DNA of 64,000 nucleotides from Myroides sp. JBRI-B21084 (lineage in GTDB: Bacteria; Bacteroidota; Bacteroidia; Flavobacteriales; Flavobacteriaceae). Both the position numbers and the translations under genes were made by a program. The stretch spans positions 124,001 to 188,000 of the forward strand of contig NZ_CP120653.1 in the NCBI RefSeq assembly GCF_030545015.1. The letters run 5' to 3'. The notes under the pieces are model-generated. The model saw only the letters and a list, made by a program, of their open reading frames with translations, was not told the DNA's origin and ran no database searches. Positions 54,425-63,307 of this stretch are shown piece by piece; the stretch's first letter is position 1, and every line of letters starts with the position of its first letter.

Positions 54425-55657
54425 TTACTGATTTATTGTCTTTTTTGTGAGTGCTACCGTTTTTATTCGTGTATTTGTTGCCGAAAGAATTTTTATTTTA
54501 AACGATTTTATAGAAACCGTTTCTTTTGTTTTTGGATGACGTTTAAGATTGTGATAAATAAATCCACCTAATGAATTGTAATGTTCTGATGTAGGAATTT
54601 GTAGGTTGAATTTTTCGTTAATATCATCTAAATCTAATTGTGCCGAAAAAATGTAATTGTTTTCACCTATTTGTTTTGCAATTAACGTGTCGTCGTGTTC
54701 ATCGGTTATTTCACCAAAAAGCTCTTCAATGATGTCTTCTAGAGTAATTAAACCTACAATATCATTCTCTTGGTTTTTAACTAATGCAATTGATTTTTTG
54801 CGCAAAGTAAGTGTGTTTAGTAAATCTTTAATTAAAAGATCTTCGTACACATAAATAAAAGCACGAATGGTTTTGTCTATAGGTTGTTGTAGTTGTAGTA
54901 AATCGTAAGTGTGTAAGTAGCCAATGTAATGTTCGTTGGTTGTGTTTACAACAATTATTTTAGAAAAACCTGTATCAACAAATTTTTTGCGAATGATATC
55001 GATAGAATCGTTTTCATTTACATATTCAAATTCATTCTTAGGAGTCATTATTTCTTTGACTTTTACTTTTGGAAACGAAAGTGCATTTTTTAATATTTCA
55101 AATTCGTTTTCTAATTGTTCCTGCTGATTACTTGCTTTTATTTGTTGTGATATATAGGTACCTAGATCGCCCGAACTTAATAAATTAAAATTTGTAGTGC
55201 TTATTGATGTTTTTCCTGGTAGTAATTTTTCGCTTATTTTTATAAAAATAGCTGCGGTGTTACCAAAAATTTTTAATAGAATTTCTATAATTGGTTTTGA
55301 TGCAATTAACGTTTCGTTAGCAAATGGTTTAAAAAGGGTTTGTGGTATAAATTTGGTAAATAAATACGTGAAAAATATGTAAATTATTGTTAACCAAATG
55401 TTTTTGAAGGTTGATGGTTGGTAAAAATGAGTAAAAAATAATAAAGCGTGTAAGGTTACAAACACGCTAATACAAATTTTTAATGAACCAATAAATAAAT
55501 AGGGTTGTTCTGTTACAGTTTTTAAATAGTTGTTATTTGATTCCGTTTTTTTTGATTCAATATTTAAATAAATTTTATTTGCATTTGCATAAGCAACCAT
55601 TAATCCGGAACAGATTATGATGCAAATACTAAGAAAAACAAAGCCAAAAACAATCAT
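54425..55657 (-). CDS. CNNM/CorC-type transporter-associated CBS protein
   Basis: The 410-residue protein has an N-terminal DUF21/CNNM membrane domain with four hydrophobic segments (about residues 1-140) and a CBS pair (VKEIMTPKNEFEYVNEND ... FVDTGFSKIIVV, then KDLLNTLTLRKKSIALVKNQENDIVGLITLEDIIEELFGEI). A C-terminal CorC_HlyC domain follows. The usual annotation as hemolysin is misleading; a Mg2+ or Co2+ transport role is more likely. The neighbouring lptC and PpiD genes tie it to envelope functions. Confidence 0.9.
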   Translation of the reverse strand: MIVFGFVFLSICIIICSGLMVAYANANKIYLNIESKKTESNNNYLKTVTEQPYLFIGSLKICISVFVTLHALLFFTHFYQPSTFKNIWLTIIYIFFTYLFTKFIPQTLFKPFANETLIASKPIIEILLKIFGNTAAIFIKISEKLLPGKTSISTTNFNLLSSGDLGTYISQQIKASNQQEQLENEFEILKNALSFPKVKVKEIMTPKNEFEYVNENDSIDIIRKKFVDTGFSKIIVVNTTNEHYIGYLHTYDLLQLQQPIDKTIRAFIYVYEDLLIKDLLNTLTLRKKSIALVKNQENDIVGLITLEDIIEELFGEITDEHDDTLIAKQIGENNYIFSAQLDLDDINEKFNLQIPTSEHYNSLGGFIYHNLKRHPKTKETVSIKSFKIKILSATNTRIKTVALTKKTINQ

Positions 55658-55665
55658 AAAAGTGG

Positions 55666-55851
55666 TTATTGTTTATTTTGGGGCAATTTATTAATACTTC
55701 TTATTCTAAAAATAAACATAAATAGCGCCATAGCGGCTAAAGCCAATTTTAACCAATAATTTTCGTTGTTGGTGTATGCTACGTAAGCATCATAAATAAA
55801 AAATAAAACAAAAACTAAATAAACGTAGGCAATAATTTTATAAATTTTCAT
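55666..55851 (-). CDS. Small two-helix membrane protein
   Basis: The 61-residue protein has helices at about 5-25 and 35-53 and a basic tail (RIRSINKLPQNKQ). It overlaps lptC by 14 bp and ends 8 bp before the CNNM gene, so it is part of the unit. Unrecognised. Confidence 0.75.
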   Translation of the reverse strand: MKIYKIIAYVYLVFVLFFIYDAYVAYTNNENYWLKLALAAMALFMFIFRIRSINKLPQNKQ

Positions 55852-56389
55852 TAGAAACTTCTTTTAATTCTGCACGGTTTTGTTGTGCGTTTACAATTTT
55901 AAAATTTTGATCGAAATCTACACCAATTCCCTCAAAAAAACTCTTGTTTTTATCGGTAACTTTAAAGTAGTATTCTGTAAAAAACCAATTGTTTTTTTGG
56001 TCGTAATACATTTGTTGGGTTTGCATTACTTTACCGTCGTGCGATGTAATTTTTACATCGCCCATAAGGTTAATAATACCTGTTTTATTGTGTACAGTAG
56101 CTTGTTTAGCTACAATGTAATTTTTGTTTTTATTGCCGTCGTAAACTACAATTTTAACACCATTAGGAAAATGATTGTAAGGGTATTTTGCTTTGCTGTA
56201 ATCAAGCATTTTTACCGTGTATAATTCGGCTTTAATTTTTGTTGAATCAGTATATTTTACGTTAATCGAATCGGCTTCGCCCGTAGCGTACAATTGTTTT
56301 TTGTTTAGTTTTTGAATGTCTTTTAAATCATTTGAACATCCAACAAAAACAAAAGAACTAACAGCAATATAAGCAAGTAAATTTTTCAA
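55838..56389 (-). CDS. lptC: LptC-family LPS export protein
   Basis: The 183-residue protein has a lipoprotein-like signal (AVSSFVFVGC), unlike the helix-anchored E. coli LptC. The OstA/LptA-like beta fold is visible in VKMLDYSKAKYPYNHFPNGVKIVVYDGNKNKNYIVAKQATVHNKTGIINLMGDVKITSHDGKVMQTQQMYYDQKNNWFFTEYYF. It bridges the LptBFG transporter and LptA in the periplasm. The lptF/G homologue is at 11083-12534. Confidence 0.88.
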   Translation of the reverse strand: MKNLLAYIAVSSFVFVGCSNDLKDIQKLNKKQLYATGEADSINVKYTDSTKIKAELYTVKMLDYSKAKYPYNHFPNGVKIVVYDGNKNKNYIVAKQATVHNKTGIINLMGDVKITSHDGKVMQTQQMYYDQKNNWFFTEYYFKVTDKNKSFFEGIGVDFDQNFKIVNAQQNRAELKEVSNENL

Positions 56390-57658
56390 TTAATCAAATT
56401 TTCTGCGTTTAAACCAAATATCGTTAAATGAAAGCCCAATGTTAAAGCCAACGTAGTTTTCTTTAATTAAGCCCATGTTAGTATTACCTTTTTGACCGTA
56501 TTCTACACCAAAATTAATGTTAGAGTTAAATCTACCAACCGGAAATCCTAATCCAACATTTGCATTGATACCTTTAATTTCTTGATTTTTTAAAACAAGA
56601 CCTGTGTTCTCATAATTAAAACCAGCGCGATAGGTCATACGCTCAAAATAACTAGTAAATGAGTTGTATTTAGGTGTGTAAAAACCACCTAAACCAATTT
56701 TCATATAATCGTTATAACTTGCGTTTTCGTACTTATAAAAACTGTTGTATTTTGATGTTTGCGCTGTTGTGTATTCTGCACCTGCAAACCATTGTAAGTG
56801 ATTGCCAATACCTGCACCAACCGAAAAATTCATTGGCAACAACATTTCTTCGTTACTGTTTTGTGTTGTAGTTGCATTAATTTCTATTAAACCAATACGG
56901 CTGTCTACTTCAACAGTAGCTAAAGTTTTGGTTTGGTCGTTTTTTAATTTCATTTCAGGACTAAAAGTGGCACTTGTGTACAACTTTAGTTTTTTGCTTA
57001 AAGGTTGTTCGTAATTTAAACCTGCAGTAAGTGTTAATCCGCTGTAATTGTTTACATTTCTTATACGGCTCCCACGGTCAAAAATTACACCATCATTATT
57101 ATCTAATATAAATTTTGTTAAACTAGTTTCGGTATCGCCAAAAATGTACGCTCCGTTCAAACCAAAACTTAAATTTTTGTTTAGTTTGTAACTAAGACCT
57201 AAAAAAGTACGGTTTAACCCACCTTCGCCAATGAACTGGCGCGATTCTTTGTACTCACTTGTGGTATTAATGTTTTGTATGTTGTATCCAACAAAAGAGT
57301 AGGGCATAATACCCAATGCTACATTAAATTTTCCGGCAGGGAACGCAAGTGCTAAATAATCAAACGAGCCACTTGTTGTTTTTTCAGAAGTGCTTGTGTT
57401 TTTTAACTGAGTGCCTTTGTACGATGCGCCCAATGAAAAGGTTACAGTTTGTAATTTTGCGTACGATGCTGGATTTAAAGTGTTTATGTGTAAGCTGTCG
57501 CTATAAACTGCTAAGCTACCCATTGATTTTATTTCGTTTGAACCTTTAAAATGTTGGTCACCAAAGCCATAATAAGAATAAGGAGAAGCGGTACCTTGCT
57601 GCGCAAAAGTGTGACAAGTAGTTGCCAAAGCTACCCCTAATATAATTTTTTTAATCAT
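56390..57658 (-). CDS. Outer-membrane beta-barrel protein of unknown function
   Basis: The 422-residue protein has a signal peptide (MIKKIILGVALATTCHTFAQ), then SPYSYYGFGDQHFKGSNEIKSMGSLAVYS and many amphipathic strands, resembling a FadL/OmpP1-like long barrel. The start overlaps the coaX stop by 8 bp and it abuts lptC. This coaX-barrel-lptC order is one I associate with flavobacteria. Ligand unknown. Confidence 0.82.
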   Translation of the reverse strand: MIKKIILGVALATTCHTFAQQGTASPYSYYGFGDQHFKGSNEIKSMGSLAVYSDSLHINTLNPASYAKLQTVTFSLGASYKGTQLKNTSTSEKTTSGSFDYLALAFPAGKFNVALGIMPYSFVGYNIQNINTTSEYKESRQFIGEGGLNRTFLGLSYKLNKNLSFGLNGAYIFGDTETSLTKFILDNNDGVIFDRGSRIRNVNNYSGLTLTAGLNYEQPLSKKLKLYTSATFSPEMKLKNDQTKTLATVEVDSRIGLIEINATTTQNSNEEMLLPMNFSVGAGIGNHLQWFAGAEYTTAQTSKYNSFYKYENASYNDYMKIGLGGFYTPKYNSFTSYFERMTYRAGFNYENTGLVLKNQEIKGINANVGLGFPVGRFNSNINFGVEYGQKGNTNMGLIKENYVGFNIGLSFNDIWFKRRKFD

Positions 57659-58385
57659 TTGATTTTATGTATTGATGTAACAAAAATAAACTTTCTAGTA
57701 GAAAGTTTGAATTGGCAAAGATGCTATTTTTTAAACGGTTTACCAAAAATTCAGCGTTTCCGCCTGTTAAAATTACTGTTAAATTCTCATCTTGATGCCT
57801 AAAATGCTCAATAAATGCTTCAATTTCTGCAATAACTCCGTTAAGAACCCCTGAATGAATAGCTGTAGAAGTTGAATTTCCTACAAACGGATGCAATTCA
57901 GAAATTTTTTCTAAAGGTAAATTTGCAGTATAATCGTTTAAACTTTTGTATCTAAGTCCAATTCCTGGTGAAATTGCTCCACCGTGGTATTGGTTGGTGC
58001 TGTTAATAAAATCGTAAGTGATACAAGTGCCAGCATCAATTACCAATTTACTTTGTTTAGGAAATTTTAAAGTAGCACCTGCCGCTAAAACCATTCGATC
58101 GATACCTAGAGTAGTAGGGGTGGTGTATAAATTTTTAAAAGGCACAGCCGTGTTGTGTGTAACAACCATTAAATTTCCTATTTTTTTAAGTGCTTCTATG
58201 GTTTCTGTTGACAAATTTCCTACCGATGATAGGATAATATCTACACAATTTTCAATTCCTTTAATTTGTTTTGAAATATTTTTTACTAATTTTTCATTAT
58301 TGGTAATCACCAGTTGTTGCAATGTACTATTTTCATACACAGCTACTTTGGTGCGTGTGTTGCCAACATCAATACAAATAATCAT
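57651..58385 (-). CDS. coaX: Type III pantothenate kinase
   Basis: The 244-residue ASKHA-fold enzyme phosphorylates pantothenate, the first step of CoA synthesis. P-loop-like IDVGNTRTKVAVYE, LGIDRMVLAAGA and VIDAGTCITYDFI are diagnostic, with GGAISPGIGLRYKSLNDYTANLP following. It is first in the envelope operon and divergent from the tRNA-Phe cluster. Confidence 0.95.
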   Translation of the reverse strand: MIICIDVGNTRTKVAVYENSTLQQLVITNNEKLVKNISKQIKGIENCVDIILSSVGNLSTETIEALKKIGNLMVVTHNTAVPFKNLYTTPTTLGIDRMVLAAGATLKFPKQSKLVIDAGTCITYDFINSTNQYHGGAISPGIGLRYKSLNDYTANLPLEKISELHPFVGNSTSTAIHSGVLNGVIAEIEAFIEHFRHQDENLTVILTGGNAEFLVNRLKNSIFANSNFLLESLFLLHQYIKSND

Positions 58386-58461
58386 AATTTTTTAAACATG
58401 TTTAAGCAAAGGTAGCTAAAAAAAAATATGAAAATATTAGGAAATGTTTAAAAAAACGTAC

Positions 58462-58469
58462 TATATTTG
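58462..58469 (+). promoter_or_regulatory. -7 element of the tRNA-Phe cluster
   Basis: TATATTTG lies 35 bp before the first tRNA-Phe. No TTG at exactly 19 bp was found. Confidence 0.5.
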
Positions 58470-58504
58470 CAATCGCTTTTGAAAGGTAGTTCACCTTACA
58501 AAAC

Positions 58505-58577
<73 letters not shown>

Positions 58578-58602
58578 CAAAAATAATTGAGTTTTATAAC
58601 TC

Positions 58603-58675
<73 letters not shown>

Positions 58676-58701
58676 CAAAAATAAATTGAGTTTTATAACT
58701 C

Positions 58702-58774
<73 letters not shown>

Positions 58775-58782
58775 CAAAAAAT

Positions 58783-58817
58783 AATCCGTATTAAACTGTT
58801 AATGTTTTTTACGGATT
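58783..58817 (+). terminator. Terminator of the tRNA-Phe cluster
   Basis: AATCCGTA (58783-58790) pairs with TACGGATT (58810-58817), with a 19-base loop, followed by a T-rich run. Confidence 0.65.
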
Positions 58818-58856
58818 TTTATTTTTTAGAAGTTTTAATTTAAATTACAAACTATT

Positions 58857-59714
58857 TTAGACCATATCGTACTTAATTTGATGTTTATTTAATAAATCAA
58901 CTATTATTTGTGGATGAACACCAATACCTACATTTAAAAATTGATTTTCTTCTATAATTTGGTTGTTTATTATAATTGATCCTTTATAACCCAACGGAAA
59001 AGTTAAATTTTGCGACTGTATAGCATAAATAGTTCCGTTTGTATCGCAAATAGGTCCGCCACTTTGACCTTTTAATCCCGGTGAAGATGTTTCTAAAAAC
59101 AATATATCCATACTTTGATCTGCTGTTTTACCTTGATTGATGTTTCGGGTGTAAATGCCATCAATTGGAAAAAATGGTATCGGGAAAAAATTTAAGGGTA
59201 ATTCAAAGGTATTAGATTGTTCGTTAAATGTTGCTTTGGCCTCTATAAAAGGATACCCTAATTTCATTAAACTTGTACCAGGAGTTATTGTTGATGGATT
59301 AATAAATGTTGGAAAAATCTTTTGGTCTTTAACAGCTGTTTTATCTACCCTTAGTAACGCAATATCGTTTTCTTTATAAATATGGTATTCTAAAATATTA
59401 ATTGGATGCCCTGAAAAAAAAATAGAAAAATTAGTAATCCATTTTGCGTTAGGAACTGCATAAGTTTGATAATTGTTTGCTAAATTGTCTTTTTCAAGCT
59501 GTTTGGTTCTTAAATTAAACTCATTTATTTCTTCTGCGTGTTTTTGGTGCGTAAGTAATGTAGTAAGGTTGTGTGCAGCAGTTAAAAGCCAACCATCGCT
59601 ATTTATAATTATAAAAGCACCTAAGCCGGTTTCTATGGTTTTATCATAAAATCGAGTACTTACAACCAAAGGATGCGTAAATTGTGTTGCTGTTTGATAT
59701 GCTTTTGAAAACAT
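58857..59714 (-). CDS. Trypsin-like serine protease without a signal peptide
   Basis: The 285-residue S1-fold protein has catalytic His 48 (LLTAAHNL), Asp 117 (ENDIALLRVD) and Ser 218 (GLKGQSGGPI). No signal peptide, membrane helix or PDZ domain is visible, unlike DegP-type proteases. The closest match in style is the trypsin-like peptidase family found as single genes in Bacteroidota. It may be cytoplasmic or the partner of an adaptor. Substrate unknown. Confidence 0.8.
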   Translation of the reverse strand: MFSKAYQTATQFTHPLVVSTRFYDKTIETGLGAFIIINSDGWLLTAAHNLTTLLTHQKHAEEINEFNLRTKQLEKDNLANNYQTYAVPNAKWITNFSIFFSGHPINILEYHIYKENDIALLRVDKTAVKDQKIFPTFINPSTITPGTSLMKLGYPFIEAKATFNEQSNTFELPLNFFPIPFFPIDGIYTRNINQGKTADQSMDILFLETSSPGLKGQSGGPICDTNGTIYAIQSQNLTFPLGYKGSIIINNQIIEENQFLNVGIGVHPQIIVDLLNKHQIKYDMV

Positions 59715-59916
59715 AATGCGGGTTTAAATTATATAATTCACGAAATTTAATACAAATTTTGCTTATGTTTTGCGTTTGTAGTTTAAAATAAGATTTTAAA
59801 TTTACTATATTCTATAATTATAAATTAGTTAAAAGGGTTACATCCTAACTGCCATAACTATACTTTTTGGGAGCGTTTACGGTTTGTTTTTTAATAATTT
59901 AAGTTTCATCAATTAA

Positions 59917-60667
59917 TCAAGATGGATATTCATCTACATAAATCCATTTGTTTTTTTCTTTTTTTATAAAGATAAAACTTCTGCAAATTTCATTACCTCT
60001 ACAATAAAACGAAATTAAATAACAGCCTTTTGTGTTGTCATTGTTAAAAACAGCGCGATATATTTTACTTGCCTTAAAGCAAAATTCGTCTTTACAAGTT
60101 AGGTTTTCTTTTTTGAATTGATAAAATCCGTTGTTTAATTCTTCGGGTAAAAATGATTTGTTTTCTCCTTAATAGTGTATTTGTTTTTTAATTAAATCAA
60201 TATATTCTTTACCAATAATTGTATCAAATCTGGCCAAATGATTTTCTGCAAAGTCAGGAATTAAATAGGGTAGATATTGTTCCCACTCGCTTTCTTTTTG
60301 CAAATTTTTGTTTGCAGCAATGTATTTATATGCATATAGCGTATCGCTAATTTGAGCGCTGATTTTTTTTGTTTTAAGGATATTTGAAAATGAATCGGCA
60401 TAAGTATCTAAAAGCACTAATTCTTTTTTAAGATTTTCTTCATTTATAGAATCTTCTTCAATTACGAATCTCATTTTTAAACCAAATTTTAACATATGAT
60501 ATCCTTTGTTTTTTTTTGATAACTTGCTATTGAATTTGGGTTTGTATCTAGGTATTGACTTAGTGTTTACTTTATAATACTTTTTTCGGTTTCAAAATCG
60601 ATAGATTGTGAAAAGGAAACATTGAAATAAAATAGAAGAAGTAAAATAAAGGGTAGTCTTATTTTGT
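59917..60667 (-). pseudogene. Decayed secreted-protein gene
   Basis: The minus strand shows a signal-peptide-like leader (IRLPFILLLLFYFNVSFSQ, no ATG), then IDFETEKSIIK and a TAA at 60569-60567. TLSQYLDTNPNSIASYQKK follows, then a frameshift near 60490. The reading MRFVIEEDSINEENLKKEL ... KKQIHY runs to a TAA at 60171-60169, and the same frame continues GENKSFLPEELNNGFYQFKKENLTCKDEFCF ... WIYVDEYPS to 59917. The open part 60169-60495 alone would give 108 residues, but the continuity across the stops points to one broken gene. Confidence 0.72.
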
Positions 60668-60692
60668 TTTTGGTTGGTTTTTTTAAAGTGTT

Positions 60693-61082
60693 TTACTTTA
60701 AACTATTCTGTATTTCATCTTTTCTAATTGCAACCATTTGCTTAATAAGCTCTTTAGGTAAAGGTTGGTTTAGTTTAAACTTTACGGTACCTTTCCCTAA
60801 ATCAAAGCCTTTAAGTTCGTTTGTAAAATGGTCTATAGTTGCTTGAAAAGGATAAAAACTTACATGTTTTGCATAAGCCACAATCATTAATTGTTGAGCA
60901 GGTTTTGAACCAGGAATAAGCGTAAAGGAAGGAACTTTATAGTTTGGCAGTTCAATTGCTTCGGGTGCAACTTCTTTTATAAGCGAGCGTAATTCATGTA
61001 AAATAATTTGCGATTCCTTTGATTGGTTGTTTATATAGTCATCAACACACGCAAAGCTAGCCATTGCACCTTTTTTTGCCAT
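60693..61082 (-). CDS. DUF1801/YdhG-like protein
   Basis: The 129-residue soluble protein has ACVDDYINNQSKESQIILHELRSLIKEVAPEAIELPNYKVPSFTL, the DUF1801 signature, and YAKHVSFYPFQATIDHF with GKGTVKFKLNQPLPKELIKQMVAIRKDE. Some members are iron-chaperone-like (Fra/YdhG); others are uncharacterised. It lies 13 bp downstream of the hydrolase gene and is probably cotranscribed. Confidence 0.88.
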   Translation of the reverse strand: MAKKGAMASFACVDDYINNQSKESQIILHELRSLIKEVAPEAIELPNYKVPSFTLIPGSKPAQQLMIVAYAKHVSFYPFQATIDHFTNELKGFDLGKGTVKFKLNQPLPKELIKQMVAIRKDEIQNSLK

Positions 61083-61095
61083 TTTATAACTGGTT

Positions 61096-61743
61096 TTAGT
61101 TTTTTATTTTTTGGTTTAATATTTTATTTATTTCAACAGATTTGTTAAGTGTCATTAAATGACCACCTTTTTTTATTTTTAAATTACAATTTACAAAATA
61201 TAACGGTAAAATTTTGTCGTTTGTACCGTGAATATGTAATATGTCTTTGGGTTGAATTAAGTTATCCCATTTTACGATTTTATCAATGGCCCATTTTAAA
61301 AAAGTAGGGTTGGTGTTTATAAGAATCTCTTTTAGAAGTTGTTCTTCAAATTTAGAATTTGTACCAAAAAACCAATTTGTAATAAAGTTTGCGCTTTTTA
61401 AAATTTGAGTTGGTATTAGTTTATGAAGGCCTAATTGACCAGCAAAACGAAAGTAAAAAGGGATTTCATTTTTAGTTTTTGCTGAAGCAATTATAATTAC
61501 TTTTTCAGTTTCAATTTGTTTTGCAACTTCAACAGCTATAATTCCGCCAAAAGATAGCCCAATTAGTATTGGTTTTGTTGTTTTAATTTGTTTAAGAATT
61601 CGACTTGTATAATTTTCAATTGTTTCATTTTCATTTGGAATAATCCATTTTATAAAAGTTGTTTCGAATCCTGAAAAATCAAGTTTTTGAAAAACACTTT
61701 CATCGGCTCCAAGTCCACTAAATATGTAAATTTCTTTTTTCAA
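61096..61743 (-). CDS. Alpha/beta hydrolase
   Basis: The 215-residue cytoplasmic protein has the canonical nucleophile elbow GLSFGG, acid Asp in HGTNDKILP and His in KKGGHLM. No signal peptide. The opening YIFSGLGADESVFQKLDFSGFE is typical of small esterase-like hydrolases in flavobacteria. Substrate unknown. Confidence 0.85.
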   Translation of the reverse strand: MKKEIYIFSGLGADESVFQKLDFSGFETTFIKWIIPNENETIENYTSRILKQIKTTKPILIGLSFGGIIAVEVAKQIETEKVIIIASAKTKNEIPFYFRFAGQLGLHKLIPTQILKSANFITNWFFGTNSKFEEQLLKEILINTNPTFLKWAIDKIVKWDNLIQPKDILHIHGTNDKILPLYFVNCNLKIKKGGHLMTLNKSVEINKILNQKIKN

Positions 61744-62112
61744 TTTGTTTTTTCTTTTTTTTAAAATATGCTGTTTTAGTAATCTTCGTACATTTAATTT
61801 AATCTAATTGTTGAAGAAAAAAAATGGACTTCGGGTTGATGACTTTACTTTTGAGCGGTTTTGAATCACAAAACTGTCGACTAGTAATGAACTTAGATCG
61901 AAGTATATCTTAAAGTTACACTTCCTTAACTCATACAGCATAATAAGCTTCCTATGGTGGGCCTGCTTTGGGTTTATCAGAGAGTTCAATGGGCTTTACT
62001 TCACTTGTTTATTATTTGTTTTGGTGTTCAGTGATTTTCAATTCATCTAGAGCCATCGGTGCTTGACGATCCAATGACTCTGCCTGAACAGAGCGAAGTT
62101 AAAGCTTAGTTA
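61744..62112. other. Unexplained 370-bp stretch, less AT-rich than its surroundings
   Basis: No convincing gene. Minus-strand ORFs here are short and unlike any family I know. Between about 61940 and 62110 the composition is more balanced (GGTGGGCCTGCTTTGGG, GAGCCATCGGTGCTTGACG), which could mark the remnant of a mobile element or cassette. Confidence 0.4.
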
Positions 62113-62121
62113 TTGTGCGCA
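62113..62121. repeat. Left inverted repeat flanking the cassette-like gene
   Basis: TTGTGCGCA here and its exact complement TGCGCACAA at 62640-62648 bracket the gene at 62126-62608. Similarity continues inward for about five bases (GTACT versus ACACT). Confidence 0.6.
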
Positions 62122-62125
62122 GTAC

Positions 62126-62608
62126 TTATTTGAATTTGTATTTTTCTAATTCAATTGCCTCTTCATCAAAATAGTTTTTGAATTTTTCTGATAAATCTTT
62201 GCTTTTAAATTTCATAATCGTGTATGAACTATCCCAAGCTGTAATCTCGAAAATTGAATTTTTTATTTGGAAATTATTTACTTCCCATACATCGTCATTT
62301 CCTTCTACAAATGGAAAATTATGTTTGTCAAAAATTGGTTTCTCATTTTTATTAACCGCAGAAATAATTCCCCAGATTATTTGTATATCTGATTCTACAA
62401 CAGTTTTAAAATCTTCGATTGTCGGTGTAAAATAATCTTCACGAAAATCAATAGGTAAGGTTACTCCTAGGTAATCAGCATAATTGATTACGTCTAAATC
62501 TGAAAGGAACCAATTATATTCTGAAATATCTATCCAATCAGATGCTAACAGATTGTATAAGTTGGTATGATATCTTAATTTTTTAGTATTCTTTATTATC
62601 CAATTCAT
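62126..62608 (-). CDS. Hypothetical cytosolic protein, cassette-like
   Basis: The 160-residue protein starts MNWIIKNTKKLRYHTNLYNL. It is acidic and Trp-rich (WIDISEYNWFLSDLDVINYADYLG), with no signal peptide or helix. Single small genes flanked by inverted repeats often encode immunity-like proteins in Bacteroidota, but I see no motif that proves this. It is flanked by a 9-bp inverted repeat and a GC-rich folded stretch upstream. Confidence 0.68.
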   Translation of the reverse strand: MNWIIKNTKKLRYHTNLYNLLASDWIDISEYNWFLSDLDVINYADYLGVTLPIDFREDYFTPTIEDFKTVVESDIQIIWGIISAVNKNEKPIFDKHNFPFVEGNDDVWEVNNFQIKNSIFEITAWDSSYTIMKFKSKDLSEKFKNYFDEEAIELEKYKFK

Positions 62609-62639
62609 AGACGATAGTTATCAGTTAGTGAGGTAGTGT

Positions 62640-62715
62640 TGCGCACAACGGGGCGTCGGCTTTGCGAAGCTCGCGAGGAAACAAGCGCATCGTGCGGTGT
62701 AGGTGCTACATTACC
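62640..62715. repeat. Right inverted repeat and GC-rich hairpin region of the cassette-like unit
   Basis: It starts TGCGCACAACGGGGCGTCGG and holds small hairpins: GCTT-TGCG-AAGC and TGTAG-GTG-CTACA. It is far richer in GC than the surroundings and contains no ORF. Confidence 0.55.
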
Positions 62716-62815
62716 CAAATATACAAAAGTTTTTTAGGAGTTGTTAAATTAAAAAATTATGAAAGTAGGGGATAAGTGTGTTTTTTAAAACTATAAATAA
62801 GAAAGTAGTTAAAAC

Positions 62816-62847
62816 AAAAAAATCTGAAGCTTAGCTTCAGATTTTTT
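62816..62847 (-). terminator. Terminator of the tRNA Leu/Gly array
   Basis: AATCTGAAGC (62821-62830) pairs with GCTTCAGATT (62834-62843), with A and T runs outside, 24 bp past the last tRNA. Confidence 0.85.
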
Positions 62848-62870
62848 AAAACTCTATTAAATGGTCGTAG

Positions 62871-62956
62871 TACTCAAGGCGGGACTTGAACCCGCACGAA
62901 CATTACTGTTCACTGGATTTTAAGTCCAGCGTGTCTACCAATTCCACCACTCGAGC
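62871..62956 (-). tRNA. tRNA-Leu (TAA), copy 3 in transcription order
   Basis: The 86-nt class II tRNA has acceptor GCTCGAG/CTTGAGT, anticodon loop reading TAA within GGACTTAAAATCC, a long variable arm, T loop GGTTCAAGTCC. CCA is not encoded. Confidence 0.95.
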
Positions 62957-62972
62957 AAATGAATAGAATTTG

Positions 62973-63045
62973 AGCGAAAAACGGGGTTCGAACCCGCGAC
63001 CTCAACCTTGGCAAGGTTGCGCTCTACCAACTGAGCTATTTTCGC
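62973..63045 (-). tRNA. tRNA-Gly (GCC), copy 2 in transcription order
   Basis: 73 nt; acceptor GCGAAAA/TTTTCGC, anticodon stem-loop CAACC-TTGCCAA-GGTTG giving GCC, T loop GGTTCGAACCC. Confidence 0.95.
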
Positions 63046-63068
63046 AAATACATAAAAAAAAACGTTAG

Positions 63069-63154
63069 TACTCAAGGCGGGACTTGAACCCGCACGAACA
63101 TTACTGTTCACTGGATTTTAAGTCCAGCGTGTCTACCAATTCCACCACTCGAGC
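63069..63154 (-). tRNA. tRNA-Leu (TAA), copy 2 in transcription order
   Basis: Same sequence as the tRNA-Leu at 62871-62956. Confidence 0.95.
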
Positions 63155-63169
63155 AGTTGTAGTAACGTG

Positions 63170-63242
63170 AGCGAAAAACGGGGTTCGAACCCGCGACCTC
63201 AACCTTGGCAAGGTTGCGCTCTACCAACTGAGCTATTTTCGC
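63170..63242 (-). tRNA. tRNA-Gly (GCC), copy 1 in transcription order
   Basis: Same sequence as the tRNA-Gly at 62973-63045, alternating with the tRNA-Leu copies. Confidence 0.95.
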
Positions 63243-63307
63243 AATTCATATTTTTTTTTGAACGTGTTGCAAAATTATTAAAAAAAATAATATTTGCAAA
63301 TAAAAAG

